Counted from the first letter of the stretch, positions 22,801 to 30,053 are shown. The stretch is DNA of 31,172 nucleotides from Methyloceanibacter sp. (GCA_016649675.1 JAENXG010000004.1:1-31172), one strand, 5' to 3'. Translations and numbers: made by a program. The notes: generated from the sequence alone by a model not told the origin.

Positions 22801-23290
22801 AGGCCGCAAGCGGCTGCTGGAAGCCTTCGACACGGTCAATGGGCATTTCCAGCGGCTGTTCCAGACGCTGTTCGGCGGCGGCTCGGCCGAGCTCAAGCTT
22901 GTCGAGTCCGACGATCCGCTCGAGTCGGGTCTCGAAATTTTCGCCTGCCCGCCGGGCAAGCGCACGCAAACGCTCAGCCTGCTCTCGGGCGGCGAGAAGG
23001 CCTTGACCGCGCTGGCGCTGATCTTCGCCGTGTTCCTCACCAACCCCTCGCCCATCTGCGTGCTCGACGAGGTGGATGCGCCGCTCGACGACGCCAATGT
23101 CGAGCGGTTCTGCCGGCTGATGGAGGGGATGGCGAAGGAGACCGACACGCGCTTTCTCATCATCACCCACCACCCCTTGACCATGGCGCGCATGAGCCGG
23201 CTGTTCGGGGTCACCATGGCGGAGCGGGGCATCAGCCAGCTCGTATCGGTCGATCTCGAGACAGCAGAGCGCCTCCGCGACGCGAGCTAG
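19838..23290 (+). CDS. smc: Chromosome segregation ATPase SMC
   Basis: A 1150-residue SMC protein, the core of the bacterial condensin that organises and separates sister chromosomes with ScpA and ScpB (neither is in the window). The Walker A motif GPNGCGKSN is at 31-39, the ABC signature LSGGEK at 1049-1054 and Walker B ending in D1077-E1078 (CVLDEVDAPLDD). Two long Ala/Glu/Arg-rich coiled coils (about 165-480 and 640-1000) flank a hinge of about 500-640. Length is normal. The start is GTG at 19838, giving the conserved MKITRLRLLGFKSF; GAGG lies nine bases upstream. The DNA is strongly repetitive in style because of the coiled-coil codons, and it produces many false open frames on both strands. 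Confidence 0.97.
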   Translation: MKITRLRLLGFKSFVEPTELLVEPGLTGVVGPNGCGKSNLLEALRWAMGETSYKSMRGGTMEDVIFAGSEGRPPRNTAEVTLFIDNSARTAPAELNDSDTLEVTRRIERDAGSAYKVNGRDARARDVRLLFEDAATGARSPALVRQGRIGEIVNAPPQERRRVLEDAAGIAGLHSRRHEAELRLNATEANLARLADLIGQLSSQLQALKRQARQAQRYREISGKIRETEALQHHLHWVASCALVEQEEASFQEALGTVAQETKAEGEALRQQAEAAEKLQPLRDEEAARAAVLHRLSVERDALEREEARAKARQAELETRLAQASRDLAREEEHIAEAEGMLRGLGEEGRRLQAASSGDHQQPQLREAASRAVEALADAEAALSEATSTLAQARAERNRLQNEQAELKERVARLTIQASEIDGELARREAASESDTGLTELKAELARLGALVEEIEAGLATAEADEDAARFHEAKTRALAASAKLVSQEVETELATLIKLLAPVQDAKWSPIVDEIKVASGYEQALGAALGDDLDAASDETAPAHWRLTGNMPLPALPEGAIPIGQFVKGPEVLARRLAQIGVVDAARGRDLQGELKPGQRLVSTDGDLWRWDGYSVKAGAASAAGARLVERSRLETLKDERVKAEAHSNAAQAELAEAVARAETAGQKTKACRQKAKEAHAEIDRTRDAIAAAEHVAQANSKQLGALAEAIARTRATQDEAREHGDRVETALLALAPLSALEASLEAAQARAAGSRSAAARAEATLEGFEREVRLRQERVEAIGAEEELWQKRIANAREQIATLRARKEETSADLGALANLPVEIEQRRTKLLDAIAAAERERSKAADDLAIAETTLKQREKSLRDVQEKLSAAREGRARAEARLESARERRSEAARAIRDQLDCAPEACLALSGVKEGAAIPPLVEVEARLMKLKGDRERLGGVNLRAEEEEAELAFKLEDMEREKADVEEAIVRLRQGISNLNREGRKRLLEAFDTVNGHFQRLFQTLFGGGSAELKLVESDDPLESGLEIFACPPGKRTQTLSLLSGGEKALTALALIFAVFLTNPSPICVLDEVDAPLDDANVERFCRLMEGMAKETDTRFLIITHHPLTMARMSRLFGVTMAERGISQLVSVDLETAERLRDAS

Positions 23291-23354
23291 CGTCGCATAG
23301 CTTGGCGCACGCGCGAGGCCGAGCCAGAAGCGACAGAGATCGTGGATTCCTAAT

Positions 23355-23821
23355 TTGCTCTTTAACCTCTTGCTGTTGCTTGGAGTGCTGATCGCTTGCG
23401 CCATCGCGCTCAGCTCGCTGCTACCAATCGTGCTCGATCACTTCAGGGGCAGATCTGGCGGCTGGCGCGTGCTCGCTAGCGCCTATGCCACGGCTGAGCG
23501 GCCCTTAGGCGAGATTTGGCGCGGGCAGTCGGTGGTCGCGGGATTGATCCTCTACCGCTACTGCGTCACCGTCGGCATCGACAAGGCTGGGCTCTATCTT
23601 GCGATTGTCACGCCGCTGGCAATGCTTCGGCAGACGCCGCTGCTCATCCCTTGGAGCGCGTTCAAGCAGGTCGAACCCCGGCGAGACTGTTTTGGCGCAA
23701 AGCTGCCCTCTTTTCCTTGGGCACCCCGCCGGTCGGCACGATCACCGTCCCGGCGACGCTCTATAGACGCATGCTGCCCTATCTCCCGCCCTCTCTCGCT
23801 TCGTTGGAGAAGACGATCTGA
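23355..23821 (+). pseudogene. Frameshifted small membrane protein of unknown function
   Basis: The first frame starts at TTG 23355, encodes a hydrophobic N-terminal membrane segment (LLLLLGVLIACAIALSSLLP) and a soluble part up to PWSAFKQVEP near 23687. Beyond that, this frame degenerates into Arg/Ser-rich sequence, whereas another frame continues with a sensible segment (RLFWRKAALFSLGTPPVG, TITVPATLYRRMLPYLPP) and stops at 23821. One inserted base around 23686-23692 (GGCGAGA region) would join the two into about 155 residues. So either the gene carries a one-base deletion or the assembly has an error here. If unshifted, the first frame runs to 23939 with an implausible tail. I do not recognise the family. 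It follows smc and precedes the atp promoter. Confidence 0.6.
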
Positions 23822-23964
23822 GCTGAGGGGAACGCCTAGCGAAATCGATTCTCGACGAACCGGATCGTCACGGCCTTTGGTACTTTTGAAGTATCTCTTC
23901 AGCATAGCGGTTCCCACCCTGTATTTTTCGCGGTTTTAGGGGCATTACACAGCCTCAGACTTCC

Positions 23965-23993
23965 TTGACAGGCGCAAATCCCAAACTCTAAGG
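23965..23993 (+). promoter_or_regulatory. Predicted promoter of the F0 ATP synthase operon
   Basis: A consensus -35 CTTGACA (TTGACA at 23965-23970) followed after 16-17 bases by TCTAAG/CTAAGG (23987-23993). The -10 is poor, but the -35 is perfect and the position, about 55 bases of leader ahead of atpI, is sensible. A small hairpin GGACC-AGCC-GGTCC lies in the leader at 24010-24023. Confidence 0.5.
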
Positions 23994-24053
23994 TGCGGCC
24001 GAAGCTTAAGGACCAGCCGGTCCCGCGGGCTCTCCCGGAAACCGAGCAGTGCC

Positions 24054-24434
24054 ATGGCCGGAGCCGAAAAAGAGTCCGGTCGCAAGACGAGCGGCCGTGA
24101 CGCTGAGGGCATTCGGGGGCGCCTCGACACGCTTGAGGAGCGGATCGCGGCAGCCCGTGTCCGGCACGCTCCACCTCCTGAGCCTGAGGCTCGCGGGGCG
24201 GCGATGGGTCAGGCGCTCAGGCTTTCGACCGAGCTGGTCGCAGGCGTGGCGGTTGGGGGCTTCATCGGCTGGGCGCTGGACCGCTGGCTTGGAACGACAC
24301 CGTTGCTGATGGTGGTGTTGCTGATTCTGGGCGCCGCCGCCGGCATCCTCAACGTGATGCGGTCGGCGAAGGCAATGCAACCGACCGGGCCATTGCCCGG
24401 CAAGGACCTTGGTCCTAACGACGACGAAGATTAA
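24054..24434 (+). CDS. atpI: ATP synthase protein I (AtpI)
   Basis: A 126-residue AtpI-type protein, a small membrane factor that helps assemble the c-ring of the F1F0 ATP synthase. A charged N-terminal half (EERIAAARVRHAPPP) is followed by two membrane segments: LVAGVAVGGFIGWALDRWLG and LLMVVLLILGAAAGILNVM. The GFIGWALDRWLG turn with tryptophans is typical of the alphaproteobacterial family. The acidic tail ends in GPNDDED. It is the first gene of the atpI-B-E-F'-F cluster, 12 bases ahead of atpB. The ATG at 24054 lacks a strong ribosome site. In alphaproteobacteria the F1 genes lie in a separate operon, which explains their absence here. Confidence 0.92.
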   Translation: MAGAEKESGRKTSGRDAEGIRGRLDTLEERIAAARVRHAPPPEPEARGAAMGQALRLSTELVAGVAVGGFIGWALDRWLGTTPLLMVVLLILGAAAGILNVMRSAKAMQPTGPLPGKDLGPNDDED

Positions 24435-24446
24435 GGGCTAAAGACC

Positions 24447-25226
24447 GTGGTGGAAGCGCAGGCAGCAGAAGGGGCAGCGCATGGCGGCGGGGGCAGCCTG
24501 CCCAATCCCATGCACCAGTTCGAGATCAAGCGGCTCATCCCGTTCGATCTGTTCGGGCTCGATGCCTCCTTCACCAATTCCGCGCTGTTCATGGTGATCG
24601 CCGCCTGCGCCATCACCCTTTTCACCATGGTCGCCATGCGCCGCGGCGCACTCGTGCCGTCGCGGCTCCAGTCGGTCGCCGAGCTCTCCTACGAGTTCGT
24701 GGCCAATATGGTGCGCGACAATGTCGGCACCGCCGGCATGCAATATTTCCCCTTCGTGTTCACGCTCTTCATGTTCGTGCTCACGCTCAACATGCTCGGC
24801 ATGCTGCCTTATTCCTTCACCGTGACGAGCCACATCATCGTCACCTTCGCGCTTGCCGCCTTCGTTTTTCTCGGCGTGACACTGCTCGGCTTCATCAAGC
24901 ACGGCGTCAAGTTCCTGAAATTCTTCGTGCCTTCGGGTGTGCCGGTGGTGATGCTGCCGCTGCTTGTGGTCATCGAGGTGATCTCGTATCTCACGCGCCC
25001 GCTCTCGCTCTCGGTGCGGCTGTTCGCCAATATGATGGCCGGGCACACCATGCTGAAAGTGTTTGGCGCCTTCGTCGTGGCGCTCGGGCTGCTGGGCGGC
25101 TGGGCGCCGCTCGCCTTCATGGTGGCGTTCACCGGCTTGGAGATTCTGGTTGCGTTCCTGCAGGCCTATGTGTTCGCCATCCTGACTTGCATCTATCTGA
25201 ACGACGCGCTGCATATGCATCATTGA
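24447..25226 (+). CDS. atpB: F0 ATP synthase subunit a
   Basis: A 259-residue integral membrane subunit that forms the two proton half-channels against the c-ring. The essential arginine is R191 in SLSVRLFANMMAGH; further membrane segments include FPFVFTLFMFVLTLNMLGML and MLPLLVVIEVISYL. Length and the late FTGLEILVAFLQAYVFAIL segment are typical. The start is GTG at 24447 (a second GTG directly follows), with AAGGG nine bases upstream. The short N-terminus rich in Ala and Gly precedes PMHQFEIKRLIP, as in other alphaproteobacteria. It is followed after 51 bases by atpE. Confidence 0.97.
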   Translation: MVEAQAAEGAAHGGGGSLPNPMHQFEIKRLIPFDLFGLDASFTNSALFMVIAACAITLFTMVAMRRGALVPSRLQSVAELSYEFVANMVRDNVGTAGMQYFPFVFTLFMFVLTLNMLGMLPYSFTVTSHIIVTFALAAFVFLGVTLLGFIKHGVKFLKFFVPSGVPVVMLPLLVVIEVISYLTRPLSLSVRLFANMMAGHTMLKVFGAFVVALGLLGGWAPLAFMVAFTGLEILVAFLQAYVFAILTCIYLNDALHMHH

Positions 25227-25277
25227 GCGCGAGCCTTTGACCTTGTCCTTGAAATTCAGTCGCATGGGAGGAAATCG

Positions 25278-25505
25278 ATGGAACCACAAGCAGCAAAACT
25301 GATCGGGGCCGGTCTTGCCTCGATCGCTCTGGTCGGTGCCGGTGTCGGCATCGGCACGATCTTCGGCAATTATCTGCAAGGCGCCCTGCGCAACCCTTCG
25401 GCCGCGCCGGGGCAGTTCGCCAATCTTCTGCTTGGCTTTGCCCTTGCCGAAGCGACCGGCCTGTTCGGCCTGGTGGTGGCGCTGATCATCCTGTTCGTGT
25501 TCTAG
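25278..25505 (+). CDS. atpE: F0 ATP synthase subunit c
   Basis: A 75-residue hairpin proteolipid of the rotating c-ring. The proton-carrying carboxylate is E58 in GFALAEATGLFG; the first helix carries the tight glycine pattern GAGVGIGTIFG. Length and the polar loop (ALRNPSAAPGQ) are standard. It has the best ribosome site of the operon, GGAGG six bases before the ATG at 25278, as expected for the subunit needed in about ten or more copies. No sodium-type ligand set is evident, so proton coupling is inferred. Confidence 0.98.
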   Translation: MEPQAAKLIGAGLASIALVGAGVGIGTIFGNYLQGALRNPSAAPGQFANLLLGFALAEATGLFGLVVALIILFVF

Positions 25506-25541
25506 GTTTCGGACGCGACTCTTTAGGACGCTCTAAGCGCC

Positions 25542-26027
25542 ATGCCGCAACTCAATCCGCTCGACTGGGCGCCGCAGCTCATCTGGCTCCTCATCACTTT
25601 TGGCATTCTCTATCTGCTGATGGTGTATGTGGCGCTGCCGCGCATCGGCGGCGTGATCGAGGCGCGCACCGCTCATATCGCCAAGGACCTGGCCGCCGCC
25701 GACACACTGAGGCGGCAAACCGAGGAAGCGATCGCGGCTTACGAGCAGGCGCTCGCCGAGGCCAAGCAGAAGGCGCACGCCATCATCGAGGAGGGTCGCG
25801 CTAAGCTGAAGGACGAGACGGCGCAAGAGCGCGCCAAGCTCGATAGCGAGCTTGGCAGACGAGGCGCGGAGGCCGAGGCTCGCATCAACGAGGCCAAGAT
25901 TTCGGCCATGCGCGAGGTGAACGCCATCGCCACCGACGTTGCCGCCGACATCGTGCGCCAGCTGATCGGGGCAGCGCCGCCCAAGGCCGAGATCGCCAAG
26001 GCGGTCGAAGCCGCGCGGAAAGAGTAG
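25542..26027 (+). CDS. atpF': F0 ATP synthase subunit b'
   Basis: A 161-residue stator subunit with one N-terminal membrane segment (LIWLLITFGILYLLMVYVALP, split by helices at about 12-33) and a long Ala/Glu/Lys-rich helix that dimerises with subunit b to hold F1 still. The presence of separate b' and b genes in tandem is typical of alphaproteobacteria and photosynthetic organisms. The first residues MPQLNPLDWAPQ match the b' type, which distinguishes it from the next gene. It begins 36 bases after atpE and ends four bases before atpF. Confidence 0.94.
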   Translation: MPQLNPLDWAPQLIWLLITFGILYLLMVYVALPRIGGVIEARTAHIAKDLAAADTLRRQTEEAIAAYEQALAEAKQKAHAIIEEGRAKLKDETAQERAKLDSELGRRGAEAEARINEAKISAMREVNAIATDVAADIVRQLIGAAPPKAEIAKAVEAARKE

Positions 26028-26031
26028 CGCC

Positions 26032-26523
26032 ATGGAGTTCATTTACGAGCCGGAATTCTGGGTCGCGGTATCGTTCTTCCTCTTTGTCGGCGGCGTGCTC
26101 TATCTCGGCGTTCACAAGAAGATCGCCGCCGCGCTCGACCATCGCGCCGAGCTGATCGCCAAGCAGCTGGACGAGGCAAAGCGCTTGCGCGAGGAGGCCG
26201 AGAAGGTGCTCGCCGACTATCGGCGGAAGCAGGGCGACGCGGTCAAGGAAGCGCAAGCCATCATCAGCCTTGCCGCCAGGGAGGCGGAGATCCTTGCCGC
26301 CGAGACAAGCCGCTCCATGAAAGAGCATTTCGAGCGGCGCATGAAGCTCGCCGAGGAAAAGATCGCCCGCGCCGAGACCGAGGCCTTGCGCGAGGTACGC
26401 GCCGCCGCTGCCGATGCGGCCATCGCGGCAGCGCAAAGCGTGATCGCCGCGAAGCTCACGCCGCAGGCGGCCGACACGCTCGTCAAGCAGGGCATCGACG
26501 CGCTGAAGTCCAAGCTGAATTAG
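26032..26523 (+). CDS. atpF: F0 ATP synthase subunit b
   Basis: A 163-residue stator subunit with an N-terminal membrane segment (WVAVSFFLFVGGVLYLGV at about 10-27) and a long charged coiled coil ending in the F1-binding region (DTLVKQGIDALKSKLN). It pairs with b'. The gene starts four bases after the b' stop codon, with a weak AAAGAG ahead of the ATG. It is the last gene of the cluster; the next gene is convergent, 62 bases away, with only a weak hairpin (CTCCC/GGGGG) between them. Confidence 0.95.
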   Translation: MEFIYEPEFWVAVSFFLFVGGVLYLGVHKKIAAALDHRAELIAKQLDEAKRLREEAEKVLADYRRKQGDAVKEAQAIISLAAREAEILAAETSRSMKEHFERRMKLAEEKIARAETEALREVRAAAADAAIAAAQSVIAAKLTPQAADTLVKQGIDALKSKLN

Positions 26524-26585
26524 TCACCCTCTCCCAGTGATGGGGGCGATAGGAAAGTCCGCTAACTTCACGGTCACCTTGGAAG

Positions 26586-27755
26586 CTAGGGGTTCAGCCA
26601 ATCCCAGAAAGACTCTGATTTCGATTGCGGTTCGGCGGCTGCTGCTCGTTTGGTGCCGTGCCGCGGTCTTGCGGCTCCGGCGATATAGCCGCTGTAGATC
26701 CAACCCTTCTCTGAAGTCGCAGGGTTGGTCACCTGCAGCCACCCGCGTTTGCGATCAATAACGGAGAGTTTGGCACCCTTCACAATCACGCCGACGACGG
26801 GAGCTGACGACGAGGGCCCTTCCCGCATGTTTACGTAAGCCGAAGGCCGGACCCAGCTCGCGCGACCCTCATCGCTCTCACTTTGAGCGGACTTGTCGGA
26901 TGGCGATTCAACAGGATCGCCAATTGGGGCGATCGCCGCCTGCATTATCGTAGGCCTCTCCTCCCCGCCGACACTACCGGCGTCGCTCTGATCTGGATCC
27001 AGGACCGCTGTGGGGGCGAGCGCGGCGCTGGCACCGCCACTCTCGGCAGCTTGATCGCTTGGTGCGGACGCCACTCTAAGGATTGTCTCGGTCTCCGCGA
27101 TGACCTTGTCGTCGGGCGTAATGAGCTTGATCGTAAGCTTGGACTCGCCGCTCGCCGTATCGGGCAGAACGAGACGCAAGTCGCCTATCTGATCTGACCT
27201 TAAGTTCCATTCCGACTCGCCATAGGGCCGCCCATCGGACAGCCTGCTGCCCAGTGGCAAGCCGCTTATGGCGATGATGCTACGGGCCGGCACTCCATCG
27301 GTACCGTCGAGAGCAATCGGGAAGGTGACGTCCTCGCCTGTTGTCGCTTGGAGCATAGAAGGTGCTGTAAGGACTGCGGGCGGAATTGCGGTCTGGACGA
27401 TCGGCACAGGTGTGTAGGGCTTTGACCAAGGCGCATCCATCGCGCCTAGCCAGAAAATGGCTCCGAGAATCAGGTTGGGAACCAGCGCGACCAGAATTAG
27501 ACCAACGAAGAGTATGCGGAATCCCGGAGCCAACGTGAATCCGGGCGGGATCGGCATAGTAGGGGCAGACGCAATAACGGATGGCCGTCCCAGGCGCGCC
27601 GCTCTTGGCTGTTCGGCGTTGGGCGAGCTGTCTCTCCTGACCGTCGTCGAGTGTTCGACGCGCTGCGTCGCCGTGAATTCTTCGGGACTTACCGAGTGCC
27701 GATTTGCTTGTGCCCCGATGCGATCGGGATGGGAGATGAGCTTAAGTCGCCCCAT
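26586..27755 (-). CDS. Membrane-anchored SH3-domain protein
   Basis: A 389-residue protein with a basic cytoplasmic N-terminus (about 1-78), one membrane segment (about 80-104, FVGLILVALVPNLILGAIFW), a periplasmic beta-rich domain (about 130-230; AISGLPLGSRLSDGRPYGES, then SKLTIKLITPDDKVIAE), an acidic Ser-rich linker, and a C-terminal bacterial SH3 domain (about 301-358; WVRPSAYVNMREGPS through GWLQV and GWIYSGYI). Bacterial SH3 domains often bind peptidoglycan, so a cell-wall contact is likely. The beta domain resembles a repeat unit found in rhizobial surface proteins, but I cannot name it. Base composition looks less GC-biased than its neighbours, suggesting faster change or later arrival. 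The start at 27755 has AGAAAGG about 12 bases upstream. Confidence 0.8.
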   Translation of the reverse strand: MGRLKLISHPDRIGAQANRHSVSPEEFTATQRVEHSTTVRRDSSPNAEQPRAARLGRPSVIASAPTMPIPPGFTLAPGFRILFVGLILVALVPNLILGAIFWLGAMDAPWSKPYTPVPIVQTAIPPAVLTAPSMLQATTGEDVTFPIALDGTDGVPARSIIAISGLPLGSRLSDGRPYGESEWNLRSDQIGDLRLVLPDTASGESKLTIKLITPDDKVIAETETILRVASAPSDQAAESGGASAALAPTAVLDPDQSDAGSVGGEERPTIMQAAIAPIGDPVESPSDKSAQSESDEGRASWVRPSAYVNMREGPSSSAPVVGVIVKGAKLSVIDRKRGWLQVTNPATSEKGWIYSGYIAGAARPRHGTKRAAAAEPQSKSESFWDWLNP

Positions 27756-27904
27756 GAGACGCGCTGGCCTTTCTACTGACCCCTCCGTTGCGAATCGCTG
27801 CGACTACACACGAGCGGTAGGAAGATGCGGCATCCTTCCGTCTCAATTGTCGCTGACGCCATACCGGAACGCGCAGAAGGCAGCCCACTCAACGAGAAAA
27901 CAAC

Positions 27905-27937
27905 GAAGCGGCGCCCAAAGGCAACGCTGGCCGCTTC
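27905..27937 (+). terminator. Stem-loop followed by TTT
   Basis: A perfect eight-base stem GAAGCGGC (27905-27912) with GCCGCTTC (27930-27937), a 17-base loop and three T residues. It is terminator-like on the plus strand although no plus-strand gene precedes it, so it may belong to an unrecognised small RNA or be incidental. Confidence 0.35.
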
Positions 27938-27973
27938 TTTCACTGGCGCTGAAAATCCCTCTGTCGTTCCCTC

Positions 27974-27987
27974 AACCGTGAACGGTT
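27974..27987. promoter_or_regulatory. Palindrome AACCGT-GA-ACGGTT
   Basis: A 14-base perfect palindrome about 220 bases upstream of the SH3-protein start. The form suits a dimeric DNA-binding protein, but no regulator can be named. Confidence 0.3.
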
Positions 27988-28223
27988 CGATCTAGTTCCC
28001 GACCACACGTCGAATTAATGATCGAGATCGCGGGGCCCACCAGAGGCCACTGGCCTACGCATAACAATGCGCTGGTTCCATTTTTTGGCGGCAAGTTGAT
28101 AAGAGTAAGGCGCTCGGGCTCACTGCTTGAAGCAAGCAAGCCGCTTAACCCGTGAATTTCGCGATCGTTGGTGGCTTCTGGGCGAGAACCGGGTCGACCG
28201 ACGCGTGCCGCCGGAGGGAGCTC

Positions 28224-28880
28224 CTACCCCGCACCCGGCACGTTGTGGTCGAAGGCGACGAAGACCTTATAGTCCTCGGGCCGCGTGCCGACCTGAATCG
28301 GGAAGGAGATCTCCTTCACCATGGAGAAATAACCGACCGGGTCACCTTGCGGGATGGTGGTGGCGATGCTCATCTTGTCGGTGGCGAGCGTCTTCTGCTC
28401 GGTGCCGGCGACACGGATGCTCACGGGAAGGTTCACCGTGCCCGGCGCGCCCTTGGGCCCGAGCAGCACGCGCCCCGCGAAGCCATATTTGACGACGACG
28501 CGATCGGAATAGATCTGGCATTCGCGCGCCATCTTGGTGATCTCGCCGCGATGGACGACGGAGAGGCTGTCGCCGGTATGGCCCGGCTGGTAGATGGTGA
28601 GCAGCCGGTCGCGCGGCCAGGCCACGACCTGGGGGCAATGGGAGCTCAAGCCCCCCGGCAGGTCCGCCCCGGAATCCGCCTTCGCCGTCTCGAGCATCCG
28701 GTCAGGGGTCACGGCCGAGGCGGAGGTGTCCTCGCTGCCCGAGCGGAACGGATTGGAAAGCTTGGAGACGGCGCAGCCCGAGATAAAAGCGGGAACGGCC
28801 AGCAGCCCCGCGAAGCAGCAGGGGCGCAGCCACCAAAGAGCGTCGGAACGCGTCAACTCACCCCGTCCTCGGCTTGACAT
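28224..28880 (-). CDS. Uncharacterised lipoprotein
   Basis: A 218-residue protein with a lipoprotein signal ending in the lipobox FISGC (C36 from the ATG at 28880). The mature part starts with a short disordered Ser/Thr-rich segment (SGSEDTSASAV) and continues with a mixed beta domain containing YQPGHTGDSLSVVHRGEI, ARECQIYSDRVVVKYGFAGR, VSIRVAGTEQ and the C-terminal VFVAFDHNVPG. I do not recognise the family; lipidation predicts membrane anchoring facing the periplasm. The ATG at 28880 lies inside the predicted ispH promoter. A TTG at 28856, with GAGG ten bases upstream, would give a more normal 28-residue signal peptide and leave the promoter free, so it is a serious alternative; an ATG at 28889 also exists. 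It diverges from ispH by 180 bases. Confidence 0.75.
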   Translation of the reverse strand: MSSRGRGELTRSDALWWLRPCCFAGLLAVPAFISGCAVSKLSNPFRSGSEDTSASAVTPDRMLETAKADSGADLPGGLSSHCPQVVAWPRDRLLTIYQPGHTGDSLSVVHRGEITKMARECQIYSDRVVVKYGFAGRVLLGPKGAPGTVNLPVSIRVAGTEQKTLATDKMSIATTIPQGDPVGYFSMVKEISFPIQVGTRPEDYKVFVAFDHNVPGAG

Positions 28881-28902
28881 GCCAGGCATCCCCGCCTGAT
28901 AT
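28874..28902 (+). promoter_or_regulatory. Predicted ispH promoter with spacer palindrome
   Basis: TTGACA (28874-28879), 17-base spacer, TGATAT (28897-28902). The spacer holds the palindrome ATGCC-A-GGCAT (28879-28889), and a related half-site ATGCCGGGC follows the -10. The predicted leader to the ispH ATG is about 150 bases. It overlaps the 5' end of the divergent lipoprotein gene. Confidence 0.5.
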
Positions 28903-29060
28903 GCCGGGCTTGACCCAATTGCTTTGATGAAGTCGCGAGCTTCCGGTTTCCCGCTATTGCGCGCCAAGCTATCCGCACTCGGTAAGCGCGACAAGGCCAG
29001 ACTTGGCCCGTTTGCGGCCCGGCCGTTGGCGGCTCGCTCGAACTCTTTCCCGGGGCGCTG

Positions 29061-30053
29061 ATGACCGGCATGATTAAGGCAAATGGGCGGCAAATCGCCC
29101 GTCCTCCGCTCACCATCTATCTCGCCGCCCCGAGAGGGTTCTGCGCCGGCGTCGACCGCGCCATCCAGATCGTCGAACTCGCGCTCGCCAAATATGGCGC
29201 GCCGGTCTACGTGCGCCATGCCATCGTCCACAACCGCTATGTGGTCGAGACGCTGAAGGCCAAGGGCGCGATCTTCGTCGAAGAACTGGACGAAATTCCG
29301 GATACCGGCGCACCCATCGTGTTTTCCGCCCATGGCGTGCCAAAAGCCGTGCCCGCGAAGGCCAGGCGGCGAAACCTGTTCTATCTCGATGCCACCTGCC
29401 CGCTCGTCTCCAAGGTGCATGGCGAGGCCGAGCGCCAGTTCGGCGAGGGACTCGAGATCCTTCTGATCGGTCATGCCGGCCATGCCGAGGTGGTCGGCAC
29501 CATGGGCCAGCTGCCGGAAGGCGCCGTGCATCTCATCGAGTCCGTCGGCGACGCGCGGGCCTTCACCGCAAAGGACCCCGACAAGCTCGCCGTGATCACC
29601 CAGACCACGCTCTCGGTGGATGACACCAAGGAGATCGTGAGCGTGCTGAAAGCCCGCTTTCCGCAGCTCGTTACCCCGCGCAAGGACGATATCTGTTACG
29701 CCACGACCAACCGCCAGGATGCCGTGAAGCGGATCGCGCCCGCTTGCGACCGCCTGATCGTGGTGGGCTCCCCTAACAGCTCGAACTCGCTCCGTCTCGT
29801 CGAGGTCGCCGAGCGCGCCGGCTGCCCTGATGCCATGCTCATCGAGCGGGTGGCCGAGATCGATTGGAGCGCCTTCGGCGGCATCCAAAGGCTGGGACTC
29901 ACGGCAGGCGCTTCGGCGCCGGATGTGTTGGTCGACGAGATCATCGACGCCTTCAAGGCGCGCTTCGAGGCGAAAGTCGAGACCGTCACCACCGCGGAAG
30001 AAAGCATCGCCTTCAAATTGCCCCGCGAGCTTAAAGAGATGCCGGCGCTCTAG
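29061..30053 (+). CDS. ispH: 4-hydroxy-3-methylbut-2-enyl diphosphate reductase
   Basis: A 330-residue Fe-S enzyme for the last step of the MEP pathway, making isopentenyl and dimethylallyl diphosphate. The three cluster cysteines are C28 (PRGFCAGV), C113 (DATCPLV) and C212 (DDICYATTNRQ); substrate-binding H57 (VHN), H91 (SAHGV), H141 and the proton-donating E143 (GHAGHAEVVGTMGQ) are all present. Length is normal for the longer proteobacterial form. The ATG at 29061 is followed by another in-frame ATG nine bases later, either of which would serve. The stop codon is directly followed by the thrB start, and the order ispH-thrB-rnhA recurs in alphaproteobacteria, so an operon is likely. Confidence 0.96.
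   Translation: MTGMIKANGRQIARPPLTIYLAAPRGFCAGVDRAIQIVELALAKYGAPVYVRHAIVHNRYVVETLKAKGAIFVEELDEIPDTGAPIVFSAHGVPKAVPAKARRRNLFYLDATCPLVSKVHGEAERQFGEGLEILLIGHAGHAEVVGTMGQLPEGAVHLIESVGDARAFTAKDPDKLAVITQTTLSVDDTKEIVSVLKARFPQLVTPRKDDICYATTNRQDAVKRIAPACDRLIVVGSPNSSNSLRLVEVAERAGCPDAMLIERVAEIDWSAFGGIQRLGLTAGASAPDVLVDEIIDAFKARFEAKVETVTTAEESIAFKLPRELKEMPAL

Larger units (their letters stand above)
27756..28223. other. 468-base gene-free stretch
   Basis: No convincing reading frame. It lies upstream of the SH3-protein gene and downstream of the lipoprotein gene, both on the minus strand. Composition is nearer to even than in the genes. It holds several dyads: 27820-27839 (GGAAGAT/ATCCTTCC with a bulge), 27905-27937, 27974-27987, 28044-28056 (AGGCC-ACT-GGCCT) and 28125-28137 (GCTTG-AAG-CAAGC). 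It could contain the promoter of the SH3 gene or a small RNA, but neither is demonstrable from the sequence. Confidence 0.5.

Noticed and set aside
19838..23290. Repeated Ala/Glu/Arg-coding blocks in smc as DNA repeats
   Set aside because: They reflect the coiled-coil protein sequence and show no regular nucleotide repeat unit.
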